In this document: positions 1 through 9,725 of the stretch, piece by piece
How positions within the stretch are numbered: the first letter of the stretch is position 1
How the letters are laid out: every line of letters begins with the position of its first letter
NCBI GenBank assembly: GCA_041689935.1
Contig: JBDNFI010000090.1
Span: forward strand, 1 to 64,000
DNA length: 64,000 bases
DNA from: CAXBDP01 sp041689935
GTDB taxonomy: Bacteria > Bacteroidota > Bacteroidia > Cytophagales > Cyclobacteriaceae
Direction: 5' to 3'
Position numbers and translations under genes: made by a program
Notes under the pieces: generated by a model
Told to the model about the DNA's origin: nothing
The model's database searches: none
Seen by the model: only the letters and a program-made list of their open reading frames with translations

Positions 1-1
1 A

Positions 2-124
2 AAAACCTTTAGCGGATTCAAAACAAGAATCTTAGCAAAAATAACTGCCCTGACATTGATTCAATTTATCAACAAGTTTATATTCGATAGGAACATTAAC
101 AATATTAAAATTCAAATCACTTAA
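2..124 (+). pseudogene. C-terminal end of an IS982-like transposase (cut by window edge)
   Basis: An open frame enters from the window edge and stops at 122-124. Its last 40 residues include the stretch TRILAKITALTLIQFINKF followed by a short tail with NINNIK, which resembles the C-terminus of IS982-family transposases as I know them. The motif immediately downstream around 129-140 (CACCCAACGGGT) could be the right terminal repeat. Only the tail is visible, so I cannot say whether the element is intact to the left. Family assignment rests on memory of the family C-terminus, not on a search. Confidence 0.55.
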
Positions 125-255
125 TTTCACCCAACGGGTTTACTTTAGAGTTTATCTATATTATCTTTCCCTTTAAAAAAATAAATTGCAAGATATTTGC
201 AATTGTGTAGTTAAAAATTGGTTAAAGTTCCAAATCTGATTGATATTATATTCTG

Positions 256-3200
256 TTGAAATTAAAGCTATCCATACTATTTATACTTATTCTCAATTTT
301 GGTGCGCACTCGCAACAAATACAATGGGCTGAGTCTGTTATAAATTCCAGTGGAGCATTTGCAGATAAGGATTGGTCTGCTCAAATGGTGCTTGGTGCGC
401 CTGATGCCGTCCCCTTTGGTGAATTAAGCCCACGAGCATTTAGAATCAAAAATGAAAATGGGTCAGCACAATTCACTGTAGGTTATACTATAGCACAAAA
501 TATCAAACAAGTAATTATTGTTGAGAGCTTCAATCCTGGGAGGATATCAAGGGTAACCCTATTTGATGAGCAAAATGTACCTTATGTAATTCTAGACGGC
601 TCGTTTAAAGACGCTAAAGATTTTAACGTAATTTCTATTCCTGTTCCGCCCACAAATATAAAATTCAATAAAATTGAAATACGATTAAATGCGGCTACCT
701 ACTCAGGCTGGGCTCAAATAGATGCCATTGGAATTTCTGAAAGTGATGATCCTTCTATCGCAAAGCAGATAATCGAGAATACTGGCATGACCCCCAGATA
801 CGAAAGGCTTCTCTCTAGGGAGATCAAAAGAAATCTTGGCTACTGGTTAAATACTCGCTTCGACGAAACTAAACCAATTATTTCGCCAGATGGAAATACG
901 CTATATTTTGGAAGACGTTTTTACCCTGGAAATAGAGGAGGAACTAGTGATATTCAGGATATTTACATTTCAAAAAAAATAAATGGTGAGTGGGGAAGAC
1001 CGATAAATATTGGCAGCCCCATTAATACCGCGAATCCAAATGGAGCAACATCAGTTACAGCAGATGGTAACCGTTTATTTCTGATAAACGAATACTTTCC
1101 AAATGGGACATTTAATAATGGCTTTTCTTATTCTGATAGAATTAATGGAGTATGGCAACAACCCACTAATATCAAAATAGCCAATTATAGAAATGAAAAT
1201 TCTTATTTAGATTTTGCGTTAAGTGTGAACGGTGATGTTATAATATTGGCAATAGAAACGGCGAATACGGTTGGAGATCAAGATTTATACGTTAGTTTTT
1301 ATCAGGGAAATGACGTTTGGACAGAACCTAAAAATTTGGGTTTTCTAGTAAATTCTACAAAGGCAGAGTTTTCACCTTATTTGGCACCAGATGGGCGTAC
1401 ACTCTACTTTGCCTCTGAAGGCCATAAAGGCTTTGGGAAAAGCGATATATTTTACACAAAGAGATTAGATGATTCTTGGGAGGTTTGGTCGGAACCACAA
1501 AACTTAGGCCCTGACCTGAATACAGCAGATTTTGATGCATATTTTACCATTCCAGCGAATAGTAATAAAGGTTTTGTTGTGTCAATGGAAGGCTCCATTG
1601 GAGGGTTAAGAGATATTTATGAAGTCCAAATTAAACCTGAGTTTCTCCCTGATCCTATCGTGACCTTGGAAGGAATAGTCACTGATGCAGAGACTGGATT
1701 GCCGATAAGTGCTGAAATCAATATTCAATCTCCCAACGAGAAAAGTATTCGGAATGCTTTGGTATCAAGTCCAGATAAAGGCGGTTTCCAAGCAATTTTG
1801 GTCCAACAGGCCAATTACAGCCTTGATATATTCGCAGATGGCTACAGACCATTTAAGCTCCCATTAGGGCCCTATCAATCGGAAGTGGATACCATCCTAA
1901 GACAAGATTTTAAATTGATTCCAATCAAATCTAGTTTACCTGTAACTATGGCAGGTTCATTGGCCATTAATGACGAAATGACCAAGCAACCCATTTCGGG
2001 AGCCAAAGCTACACTTACTATAATTGATGAAAATGATTCAACTTCGATCATACAGTTAGACCCAAGTACATTAATTGGGCCTCTTGCATTCAATGTTTTG
2101 AATACACATAAATCAGCATCTATTGAGATAAGTAAGGACGGCTATTTACCGCAAGTTATAGAGCTTGCAGGATTCAATGTGGATGAGGAAGTTGATTTGA
2201 TAATCAATATAGCTTTAAAGCCCTTACCTCCCGCTTTGCGGCGAGTTACTAAAGAAATAAAACTTTCAGGCCTAACTCAACCAAAATTTAGACCCGCACC
2301 TATTCTTAATTTTCCCGATTGGAACCCTTATCCGGGTGAATATATTTTGATTGGGACTACCTACAATTTAGTGAGTAAATTACCCATTTCTGCTCAAGTA
2401 ATTTTGAAAACGAACGCATCAGATTCATCAAATTTTGAAACTAGGATTGATGGTAAGTTTGAAAGGGTAATTAGCAATGCATTAACTATGGAAATCACAG
2501 CCAATGCATCAAATTTCGAATCCGTATCATTTTCAGCTGAACCAGTATTTCTTGTCGCAGATAGCACAATCAGGGTCGACTTATTTCTTCAACCAAACGC
2601 TCCTGTTTCAAATGCGGCAAGCATCATTTTCAAAGATGTGATTAGTAAAGCTGCAATTGAAGTAGATGTAAATCTACTTACCATTCAATATGGAGTTGAT
2701 TCCATTAGCAATGAGAGATTGAGTGCTGCAAATGAAATATACCCTTTTCAGATTTTCGAAAATGTAAATCAGATTCGTGTCAATACCCAAAAGATTGGCT
2801 ATTTGCAAGGATCATTTCTGATTGATAGTGTAGCACTTAACTCAAATCAAAACTTGGTCTTTGAATTTGCACTATTGCCAATGCCAGAGCCGTTGACCAG
2901 CCAAAAATCTTTGGCAAAACTTGAAGAATTAATGCCCACTATTCCAGGTTCGGCAGATAAAGAGCTCCTTCCAGATGTAGATCCATTTCCCGTGATGCTC
3001 ACCGTTATAGCTACGCTGTATAATGAAAGTACCATGGAGCTTTTGCAAGTGGATGCCATAGCTGAGCTTTTGGGTCAGGAGTCTGGAACGGCTTATACAA
3101 GAAATACTACTGAAAATTCTAATTTTAAACTTGATTTATTCGAAAAAGAAGGATTGGATTTTAAAATTAGTGCGAAAGGATATTTAGTAAAAGAAGGCCA

Positions 3201-3612
3201 AATAAACCTTAGCAATGACGATACAAAAGAAATCGAAACGATAATATATTTAACACCCATAGAAAAGGGTAGAGCCATAAGTATCCCAAACCTACTTTTC
3301 GAGCAACAAAAAGCCGAAATACTTGCGCCTTCATTCCCCGTATTGGACAGTATTTCTAATGTTCTGAACCAAAACCCAAATTTGGAAATCTTATTGAGCG
3401 GCCATACTGATATCATTGGAGATAAAATCTTGAATATGGAATTATCTCAAATAAGAGCCGCTGCTGTAAAAGAATATTTGGTTGGAAAAGGAATCAATGA
3501 AATACGGGTTAGAGTAGAAGCTTTTGGCGGATCGAGACCCATTGCTTCTAGCGGACGAGAGAAAACTCGGATGCTCAATAGACGAGTGGAACTTACAATT
3601 ATCAAAGATTAA
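256..3612 (+). CDS. PD40 propeller / OmpA-domain outer-membrane protein (paralogue 1)
   Basis: Large envelope protein of 1118 residues. A signal peptide (about 1-19, ending HSQQ) is followed by an N-terminal beta-sandwich-like region (about 20-165). Next come WD40-like PD40 propeller repeats (about 200-470) with SPDGNTLYF and APDGRTLYFAS motifs. Several carboxypeptidase-regulatory-like beta domains follow, and the last ~110 residues are an OmpA/MotB peptidoglycan-binding domain with LSGHTD and NRRVELT. The start is TTG; no in-frame ATG lies before the signal peptide. The family anchors the outer membrane to peptidoglycan, and some members (PorE-like) serve type IX secretion; this one lacks the TPR part of PorE. 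Tandem with a shorter paralogue at 3855. Confidence 0.88.
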   Translation: MKLKLSILFILILNFGAHSQQIQWAESVINSSGAFADKDWSAQMVLGAPDAVPFGELSPRAFRIKNENGSAQFTVGYTIAQNIKQVIIVESFNPGRISRVTLFDEQNVPYVILDGSFKDAKDFNVISIPVPPTNIKFNKIEIRLNAATYSGWAQIDAIGISESDDPSIAKQIIENTGMTPRYERLLSREIKRNLGYWLNTRFDETKPIISPDGNTLYFGRRFYPGNRGGTSDIQDIYISKKINGEWGRPINIGSPINTANPNGATSVTADGNRLFLINEYFPNGTFNNGFSYSDRINGVWQQPTNIKIANYRNENSYLDFALSVNGDVIILAIETANTVGDQDLYVSFYQGNDVWTEPKNLGFLVNSTKAEFSPYLAPDGRTLYFASEGHKGFGKSDIFYTKRLDDSWEVWSEPQNLGPDLNTADFDAYFTIPANSNKGFVVSMEGSIGGLRDIYEVQIKPEFLPDPIVTLEGIVTDAETGLPISAEINIQSPNEKSIRNALVSSPDKGGFQAILVQQANYSLDIFADGYRPFKLPLGPYQSEVDTILRQDFKLIPIKSSLPVTMAGSLAINDEMTKQPISGAKATLTIIDENDSTSIIQLDPSTLIGPLAFNVLNTHKSASIEISKDGYLPQVIELAGFNVDEEVDLIINIALKPLPPALRRVTKEIKLSGLTQPKFRPAPILNFPDWNPYPGEYILIGTTYNLVSKLPISAQVILKTNASDSSNFETRIDGKFERVISNALTMEITANASNFESVSFSAEPVFLVADSTIRVDLFLQPNAPVSNAASIIFKDVISKAAIEVDVNLLTIQYGVDSISNERLSAANEIYPFQIFENVNQIRVNTQKIGYLQGSFLIDSVALNSNQNLVFEFALLPMPEPLTSQKSLAKLEELMPTIPGSADKELLPDVDPFPVMLTVIATLYNESTMELLQVDAIAELLGQESGTAYTRNTTENSNFKLDLFEKEGLDFKISAKGYLVKEGQINLSNDDTKEIETIIYLTPIEKGRAISIPNLLFEQQKAEILAPSFPVLDSISNVLNQNPNLEILLSGHTDIIGDKILNMELSQIRAAAVKEYLVGKGINEIRVRVEAFGGSRPIASSGREKTRMLNRRVELTIIKD

Positions 3613-3792
3613 GTATCCAACAAGTTTTTTATAATCAATAACAATAGACACCACATAGGTGACTTAATACAAATCACTACATTAGAATTATACAATAATT
3701 GATCCCAACAAAATGGTTAAAATAACTACAAATTACTCTTTTAATCAATTTTTTAACAGATTCTGACATTATCATTGCGTAGAAATAAGAAT

Positions 3793-3816
3793 TTCTAATT
3801 CTGTAGGAAATTAGAA
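3793..3816. repeat. AT-rich inverted repeat upstream of the second PD40/OmpA gene
   Basis: TTCTAATT (3793-3800) and AATTAGAA (3809-3816) form a perfect 8-bp inverted repeat with an 8-base spacer, about 40 bases before the ATG at 3855. It could be an operator or a leader hairpin; nothing else supports a function. Confidence 0.3.
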
Positions 3817-3854
3817 TAATTAAATTTTAAGCAATTCTCTTAAATCAATTTTAT

Positions 3855-6218
3855 ATGATGAAAAATGCTAAAATTTGGACACTCTGCTTGATATTCATTG
3901 GAAATGCTTTGCAATCGAATGCCCAAGATAAAATCCACTGGGCAAGTCAGGTTGAATATCAATACAATCAATATAGTGATGATGTAGGTGGAGCCAAAAA
4001 TGTGATTGGCAAACCATCGGCTTCGCCGTATGGACAACCGAGTCCAAATGCGTATAGATTAGCTGTGAAGAATGGATTTGGACGACTAATTGTAAGTTTT
4101 GATAAAGCTATTGACAGCAGGCAGATTATTATCATTGAGAATTACCTTCCAGGACGGGTGAATAAAGTGATCGCTTATGACCTAGAAGGAGTAAAACATC
4201 TTATCTATGATGGAGGGTATAAAATTGATGATAATTATAGAGTATTAAGAATTCCTCTTGACCAAAGAAGTATTGAGATAAAGAAAATTGAATTGAGCAT
4301 TTTGGCATATTATGAAGAAGGAAATGCCGAAATCGATGCCATTGGCATTACGTCAAGTGCCGACCCTGCTATTGGCCGTTTATATTTTGATAGTATCGGC
4401 CTTGTCCAAAACCAATCTATCAATTCAAGCGTATTTTCTAATGGTATACGAAAAGTAAATCTTGGCTTAAATATCAATAGCAGATATGCAGAAGTAAAGC
4501 CAGTAATATCTCCATTTGGACATACAATCTTTTATAGCCGTCAAAACCACCCTGATAATTTCTATGGGACTAAGGATGAACAGGATATTTATTTTTCAGA
4601 AATGCAAAATGGAGTATGGGCCAATTCGACCAATATAGGAAAAAACCTCAATAATCAGCATCCAAATGGTGTGGTCTCAATATCCTCTGATGGAAATACT
4701 TTATATCTTATTAATGACTATCAAACTGATAACAGCTACAAAAAGGGATTAAGCCTGAGTCGAAAAGAAAATGGAGCCTGGCAAAAACCAGAAGCAATTA
4801 GGATAAAAAGTCTTTATAATTTCGCGGATTTTGTTGACTATTCCATTTCACCGAATGGACAAGTAATGATAATGGCGATGAGCCGCCTAGGTGGACAAGG
4901 TGAAATGGATCTTTATGTGAGTTTTTATGAAGGCGATAATACCTGGTCTATTCCAAGCAGCCTAGGTAAGCTAATAAATTCCAAGTCAGACGAATTCTCT
5001 CCGTTTATTGCTGCCGATGGCAAGACCCTTTACTTTTCATCTTTCGGTCATAGTGGCCTAGGCGATTCAGACATTTTTATTAGCCGAAGGTTAGATGATT
5101 CTTGGACAAATTGGTCAGCACCCGCCAATTTGGGTGAGGAAATTAATACTGATGGATTTGATGCCTATTTTACCATCCCAAATGAAGGAAATTTGGCCTA
5201 TATGGTTTCAGATCAGGGCTCAATTGGTGGTTTGCGCGATATTTATAGAGTAGAAATGGATGATGAATTTTTGCCGGAAACTACCTTCAGGGTAATTGGT
5301 CAAGTATTGGATGTCGATACCAATGAACCCATTTCAAGCGAGTTGAGATTTTCGGATAACAACCTATTTAAGAGTAGTGTAATCTCAAATAAGGAATTAG
5401 GCGTGTATGAAGCACAATTAGAACTAGGTGCAAAATATAAAATTACAACAAGCGCACTTGGCTACGAGTATTCACATGAAGAGCTGGACTTGAGCCATGT
5501 GATTAAAGGAACTGTAGTAAAGAATATTTACCTAAAGCAGATGGGTATTGAGCCAAGCCTTACAGCCACCAGCGCCATTGGATTGGCTACTTTCCGTACC
5601 GAGAGCGAGATTAAGCCAAACGTACCAATGCTAACTATTAAGTTGTCTGTGGTCGATGCACAAACAAAGCAATTCATTGAAAGTACGCCACAGATTAGTG
5701 GAAGAACCTTAAACGAAAGTAATGCAATTGGGAAATTTGAAACAAGTATTCCTGCCTCGAACCGACAATTCGCAATTGTAAACGCGGAAGGTTACTTAAG
5801 TTGGAGAGGTCAACTGGCGGAACTGAAAATAGATGAGGGAACATATAAAGCCGAATTGACCAAAATCGAAATTGGCAAAAACATTGTCATATCAAATCTA
5901 CTTTTCATTCAAAGCTCTGATGTGGTCATAGAAACCTCCAAAAGTTCTATAGATGAGCTATTTGATCTTTTAGAAATGAATGAAAATATCAACATTACGC
6001 TTCATGGCCACACAGATAATATTGGGAGTGAAAAGCTAAACTTAGAACTTTCTGAAAGTAGAGTAATCACCGTCAAAAAACTACTTGTAGAAAGAGGCAT
6101 TGATTCGAAAAGAATCAAAACCAAATCTCATGGCGGAAATAGCCCAATGGCAAGTAATGCAAGCGAAAGCACCAGACGTTTGAATCGAAGAGTGGAATTC
6201 AGCATCAACGAATATTAA
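3855..6218 (+). CDS. PD40 propeller / OmpA-domain outer-membrane protein (paralogue 2)
   Basis: 787-residue paralogue of the protein at 256-3612 with the same order: signal peptide (1-23, ending SNAQ), N-terminal beta-sandwich (about 25-165), PD40 propeller (about 205-465) with SPFGHTIFYSR and AADGKTLYFSS motifs, one carboxypeptidase-regulatory-like domain and a C-terminal OmpA domain (LHGHTDNIG, NRRVEFS). It lacks most of the middle beta domains, which explains the size difference. ATG start; the 3' end overlaps the convergent glycosyltransferase gene by four bases. The tandem arrangement suggests a local duplication. Expected in the periplasm/outer membrane, tethered to peptidoglycan. Confidence 0.88.
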   Translation: MMKNAKIWTLCLIFIGNALQSNAQDKIHWASQVEYQYNQYSDDVGGAKNVIGKPSASPYGQPSPNAYRLAVKNGFGRLIVSFDKAIDSRQIIIIENYLPGRVNKVIAYDLEGVKHLIYDGGYKIDDNYRVLRIPLDQRSIEIKKIELSILAYYEEGNAEIDAIGITSSADPAIGRLYFDSIGLVQNQSINSSVFSNGIRKVNLGLNINSRYAEVKPVISPFGHTIFYSRQNHPDNFYGTKDEQDIYFSEMQNGVWANSTNIGKNLNNQHPNGVVSISSDGNTLYLINDYQTDNSYKKGLSLSRKENGAWQKPEAIRIKSLYNFADFVDYSISPNGQVMIMAMSRLGGQGEMDLYVSFYEGDNTWSIPSSLGKLINSKSDEFSPFIAADGKTLYFSSFGHSGLGDSDIFISRRLDDSWTNWSAPANLGEEINTDGFDAYFTIPNEGNLAYMVSDQGSIGGLRDIYRVEMDDEFLPETTFRVIGQVLDVDTNEPISSELRFSDNNLFKSSVISNKELGVYEAQLELGAKYKITTSALGYEYSHEELDLSHVIKGTVVKNIYLKQMGIEPSLTATSAIGLATFRTESEIKPNVPMLTIKLSVVDAQTKQFIESTPQISGRTLNESNAIGKFETSIPASNRQFAIVNAEGYLSWRGQLAELKIDEGTYKAELTKIEIGKNIVISNLLFIQSSDVVIETSKSSIDELFDLLEMNENINITLHGHTDNIGSEKLNLELSESRVITVKKLLVERGIDSKRIKTKSHGGNSPMASNASESTRRLNRRVEFSINEY

Positions 6219-7783
6219 TCTCCTAAAGCTTTGAATAACAGGTAAGTATTTCCCTGATATTCAAAGCTTTTCAATTCTTCAATTCTTTGCCCTACCAGCA
6301 TGCTTTTCTCGGCGATCATATATTCATTAACTACAAATTTATTTGCGTAAGGAATAATTTCACCTAATCGTTGTTCCAAATAATATGAAATTGTAAATGA
6401 AATTTTACTAGGCGAAAGAATATATACATCTCCCTCTCCTACTAGCTCGGCCATTTCAATGGCTATTTCTTTGTCTATGGCTGCATTGCTCTCCGCCACC
6501 CGACTTTCTGTCAAAATCCAACCATACACGCCTCGTACAACTAATAGAATCATAACCAAGAGATATAGTTTAGAGAATTGCCTTTTGTATTGTGCTAGGA
6601 TGAGAACCAAGCCAGTAATTAGAGCCAAAATCAAAATGCTGTTGAGATTATATAATTTGGGCAATGAAGCAAAGGGTAATAAGGCCAATAAGAACACCAA
6701 TAATACCAACCACGAAATCCCATAAATGACTTTTTTGAACCAAATCATTCTGGCATACGTGGGAGGGAATTGATAGTATAAATTCGTAAAAAGGAAGGTA
6801 GCAAAGGGATAAAACATATATAAATAGCGAGACCTAGTGCCCGTAGAAATCCAGTAAACTGGAAGATTCACTAGCAACATAAGTAAACAGAAAAATAAAA
6901 ATGGCTGCGTTTTGATATTCAAAAACGAACTATTTTGCCAAAAAATAAGTAAAAAACCCGCAGGGAGCATGGCAAATACTAAACTGAACGGAAAACTACC
7001 TAAATGAAGCAAAAAGCTCCAAATTCCTCCCGCTTCTTTGGTTCTTTCGCTAGACTCAGACCACAAATTTTCAAGAAAAACTGTTGCTTCCGCATATTGA
7101 TTATATTTATAAAAATAGCTTCCTAAAATAGCCACCAACCCGATTACTCCGACAATATGCTGAATAGAGAACAATCTTTTAAAATCCTTTTTCCAAATAA
7201 AATATCCCAGTAAACTGAAAAAAGGAAAAAGAAGCGATGGTAATCCCTTACTGAGGAATCCAATGGCTGAAAAAAGATAGACAGATAAAAAAAGCAGCCA
7301 AAATCTTTTCTGTTCGCCAAAATGAAAGATGAGGATAATGCTTAGAAATGAAACGAGTGAAAAGAACAAATCAATTTCACCTAAAAAGGAAAAATAGAAA
7401 AGGATATCTGAGGAGACCAAAAATAGGCAAGTCGCTAATAGTGAGGATTTTTCAGCTATATAATGGCGACTAATGCGGTACATAAGCCAAGCCATAAGTA
7501 AAAATGATGCCACGGTGATGGCTCGTGGAACCCATTCGTGCATACCAAAGATTCGAAAGCCTATAGCAATCAACCAATTAAAAGCGGGAGGTTTATTTAA
7601 ATATAATTCACCGTGTATAGTGGGCACCCAATAGTTGCCAGACAAAAGCATTTCCAAAGCCACAATAGCACGGCGCGGCTCTTCCAAAAAGAGAGGCGAC
7701 TGCCCCAAGTTTATGGTCAGTACGATCGCCGAAAGCAAAAATACTAACCCAGTTTGAATCTTATCTTCTTTGATATTGATCAT
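6215..7783 (-). CDS. ArnT/PMT-like membrane glycosyltransferase
   Basis: 522-residue polytopic membrane protein of the GT-C dolichyl-phosphate-mannose mannosyltransferase/ArnT superfamily. The first periplasmic loop carries LFLEEPRRAIVALEML, where the acidic residue after the first membrane segment is the usual catalytic site, followed by NKPPAFNWL. About ten hydrophobic segments follow and a short soluble tail. The family moves a sugar from a polyprenyl-phosphate donor onto lipid or protein acceptors outside the inner membrane. The acceptor cannot be told here. Divergent from the aminotransferase gene at 7844, with facing candidate promoter boxes in the gap. Confidence 0.82.
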   Translation of the reverse strand: MINIKEDKIQTGLVFLLSAIVLTINLGQSPLFLEEPRRAIVALEMLLSGNYWVPTIHGELYLNKPPAFNWLIAIGFRIFGMHEWVPRAITVASFLLMAWLMYRISRHYIAEKSSLLATCLFLVSSDILFYFSFLGEIDLFFSLVSFLSIILIFHFGEQKRFWLLFLSVYLFSAIGFLSKGLPSLLFPFFSLLGYFIWKKDFKRLFSIQHIVGVIGLVAILGSYFYKYNQYAEATVFLENLWSESSERTKEAGGIWSFLLHLGSFPFSLVFAMLPAGFLLIFWQNSSFLNIKTQPFLFFCLLMLLVNLPVYWISTGTRSRYLYMFYPFATFLFTNLYYQFPPTYARMIWFKKVIYGISWLVLLVFLLALLPFASLPKLYNLNSILILALITGLVLILAQYKRQFSKLYLLVMILLVVRGVYGWILTESRVAESNAAIDKEIAIEMAELVGEGDVYILSPSKISFTISYYLEQRLGEIIPYANKFVVNEYMIAEKSMLVGQRIEELKSFEYQGNTYLLFKALGD

Positions 7784-7805
7784 AATTAATGCGCGCCCGA
7801 AAATA

Positions 7806-7813
7806 CAAATTTA
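7806..7813 (-). promoter_or_regulatory. candidate -7 box for the glycosyltransferase gene
   Basis: Read on the minus strand the site is TAAATTTG, matching the Bacteroidota primary sigma -7 consensus TAnnTTTG, about 23 bases before the ATG at 7783. I did not find a convincing -33 TTTG. Confidence 0.4.
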
Positions 7814-7831
7814 TAGCTCCACGCAATTTTG

Positions 7832-7839
7832 TAATTTTG
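7832..7839 (+). promoter_or_regulatory. candidate -7 box for the aminotransferase gene
   Basis: TAATTTTG matches TAnnTTTG and lies only four bases before the ATG at 7844, so transcription would begin at or next to the start codon (a leaderless mRNA). No clear -33 element was found. Confidence 0.35.
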
Positions 7840-7843
7840 CAAA

Positions 7844-9037
7844 ATGCTTACAAATCGTCAATTATTTCTTCAAAACTTAGCGCAAACATCATCGAGTCCA
7901 TTAATGATTGAAATTGAGAAAGCGGAAGGGTCATATTTATATGCTCCCGATGGAAAAAAATACCTTGACTTAATATCTGGAATTAGTGTGAGCAATGTTG
8001 GGCACAGGCATCCAAAAGTGGTAAAAGCCGCCAAAGAACAGTTAGATAAATATATGCACTTGATGGTATATGGCGAATATGTTCAAAGTCCTCAAGTAAA
8101 ATTAGCCGAAGCCTTGGCTGCAACACTTCCAAGCTCCTTAGATTCAGTGTATTTGGTGAACTCAGGAAGCGAAGCCGTAGAAGGCGCCTTAAAACTAGCC
8201 AAAAGGTTTACTAGTAGAGCCAATATAATTTCTTGTCGAAAAGCCTATCATGGTTCCTCGCATGGAGCATTGTCTGTCGGCGGCGAGGAAAGTTTTAAGC
8301 AAGCATACAGACCATTATTGCCTGGCATTACCTCCATCTATTTTGGTGTTGAAGCGGAACTTGAGAAAATCGATAAAAATACTGCCGCAGTCATCATTGA
8401 AATGGTGCAAGGAGAAGCAGGGATAAGAACAGCCTGTAAAAGCTATTGGAAGGCACTCAGAAGACACTGCGACGAGACAGGTACCTTGTTGATACTAGAC
8501 GAGATACAATCAGGATTTGGGCGTACAGGTAGCTTTTGGGCATTTGAGCAATATGATATAATTCCAGATATACTTCTGACGGCCAAAGGAATGGGAGGTG
8601 GCATGCCACTAGGTGCGTTTATTAGTAGCAAACGTATAATGACTAGCCTAAGTGAAAATCCCATTTTGGGCCATATTACGACTTTTGGTGGCCATCCTGT
8701 ATCGGCTGTAGCCTCATTAGCAGCCTTGAAAATTATTCGTGATGAGAAATTACCCGAGCAAATTCCTGCCAAAGTAGCCCTATTTAAAAAACTTTTGGTT
8801 CACGCTGAAATCAAAGCCATCCGAGAAGCTGGATTTATGATGGCGGTAGAATTCAAAGACTTCGAGAGATTGAAGCAAATAATTGACAAAGCGATAGAAC
8901 TAGGAGTGATTACAGACTGGTTTCTATTCTGCGATAATAGTATGCGCATTGCACCACCTCTTACGATCAACGAGGCGGAAATCAAGGAAGCCTGTGAAAT
9001 CATTCTGAGCTCGATTGAGCTAACTAAAAATAGCTAA
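7844..9037 (+). CDS. class-III PLP aminotransferase (acetylornithine/4-aminobutyrate type)
   Basis: 397-residue class-III aminotransferase of normal family length. Visible hallmarks are NSGSEAVEGALKLAKRF (PLP phosphate region), the conserved YHGSSHGALS, the ILDEIQSGFGRTG motif with the Asp that contacts the pyridine nitrogen, and the lysine of TAKGMGGGMPLGAF that forms the Schiff base. The family includes acetylornithine, ornithine and 4-aminobutyrate aminotransferases. No arginine biosynthesis genes are nearby, so the substrate is open. It stands alone as a plus-strand gene between minus-strand neighbours. Confidence 0.87.
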   Translation: MLTNRQLFLQNLAQTSSSPLMIEIEKAEGSYLYAPDGKKYLDLISGISVSNVGHRHPKVVKAAKEQLDKYMHLMVYGEYVQSPQVKLAEALAATLPSSLDSVYLVNSGSEAVEGALKLAKRFTSRANIISCRKAYHGSSHGALSVGGEESFKQAYRPLLPGITSIYFGVEAELEKIDKNTAAVIIEMVQGEAGIRTACKSYWKALRRHCDETGTLLILDEIQSGFGRTGSFWAFEQYDIIPDILLTAKGMGGGMPLGAFISSKRIMTSLSENPILGHITTFGGHPVSAVASLAALKIIRDEKLPEQIPAKVALFKKLLVHAEIKAIREAGFMMAVEFKDFERLKQIIDKAIELGVITDWFLFCDNSMRIAPPLTINEAEIKEACEIILSSIELTKNS

Positions 9038-9224
9038 TGTGCTAGGCGATTATCGAAACAAGGATAAAATCAAAATCTGTGAAATTAGCATAGCTCCAAA
9101 GTAATGTAGCTTAATTCAATTCCATTTGCATAGATCTGTATCCCATTGGAGTGGTCAGAATTTAATCGGGAGTTAAATGAATGCAGATAAAATTTAATGG
9201 TAAATATGTGAAGGCGGGAGGTGA

Positions 9225-9725
9225 TTATTTCTTCAAAGATCCCTTCACCATTTTGCCATCAATAAATACATATATTAGTTTAAATGGTAGGGAGTTATCC
9301 CACTCCTTATCAATTACAATAAAGCTTGGGCTCTGCATTTCTTCAAAATAAGAATCTGCCAGCTGTTTATGAAATACTTTGGCAGTGGCGACAGAATCCC
9401 TCGACGAATATAAAGAAATAAGGTTAGAAAATTCGCTGGAAAAAATCTTTGAATCAGCGGCATCTACCATTTCAATTCCATAGATATGCATTTTTGGAAT
9501 AGATAGTAATTCGAAGCTTTCTAGTACAATTTTGGTGGTGGTTGCATCTGCGATAAAAAGCATCTCATGCTCATTAAAAGCAATGGCGCTGTTAGGTAAA
9601 TTTTCTCCATTACCCAAATGAAAAGTGGCGTTGAGCAACAGCATGGGTTTAGTGTCATCAACAAAATAAAATGCGGATAGCATCAAAAATGCACCGATAT
9701 ACAAAAAGCTGAATAGTTTTTTCAT
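9225..9725 (-). CDS. small secreted protein resembling a degenerate amidohydrolase
   Basis: About 166 residues with a signal-peptide-like N-terminus (MKKLFSFLYIGAFLMLSAFY). After it comes LLNATFHLGNGENLPNSAIAF, which looks like the first beta-strands of secreted amidohydrolases, and near the C-terminus YVFIDGKMVKG, like their closing strands. The TIM-barrel core with its metal-binding histidines is absent. I infer a shrunken amidohydrolase or a stand-alone beta domain, not an enzyme. ATG at 9725 overlaps the TGA of the decayed arsC-like gene (TGATG), so the two were probably translated together. A GTG one codon earlier is the alternative start. Confidence 0.6.
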   Translation of the reverse strand: MKKLFSFLYIGAFLMLSAFYFVDDTKPMLLLNATFHLGNGENLPNSAIAFNEHEMLFIADATTTKIVLESFELLSIPKMHIYGIEMVDAADSKIFSSEFSNLISLYSSRDSVATAKVFHKQLADSYFEEMQSPSFIVIDKEWDNSLPFKLIYVFIDGKMVKGSLKK

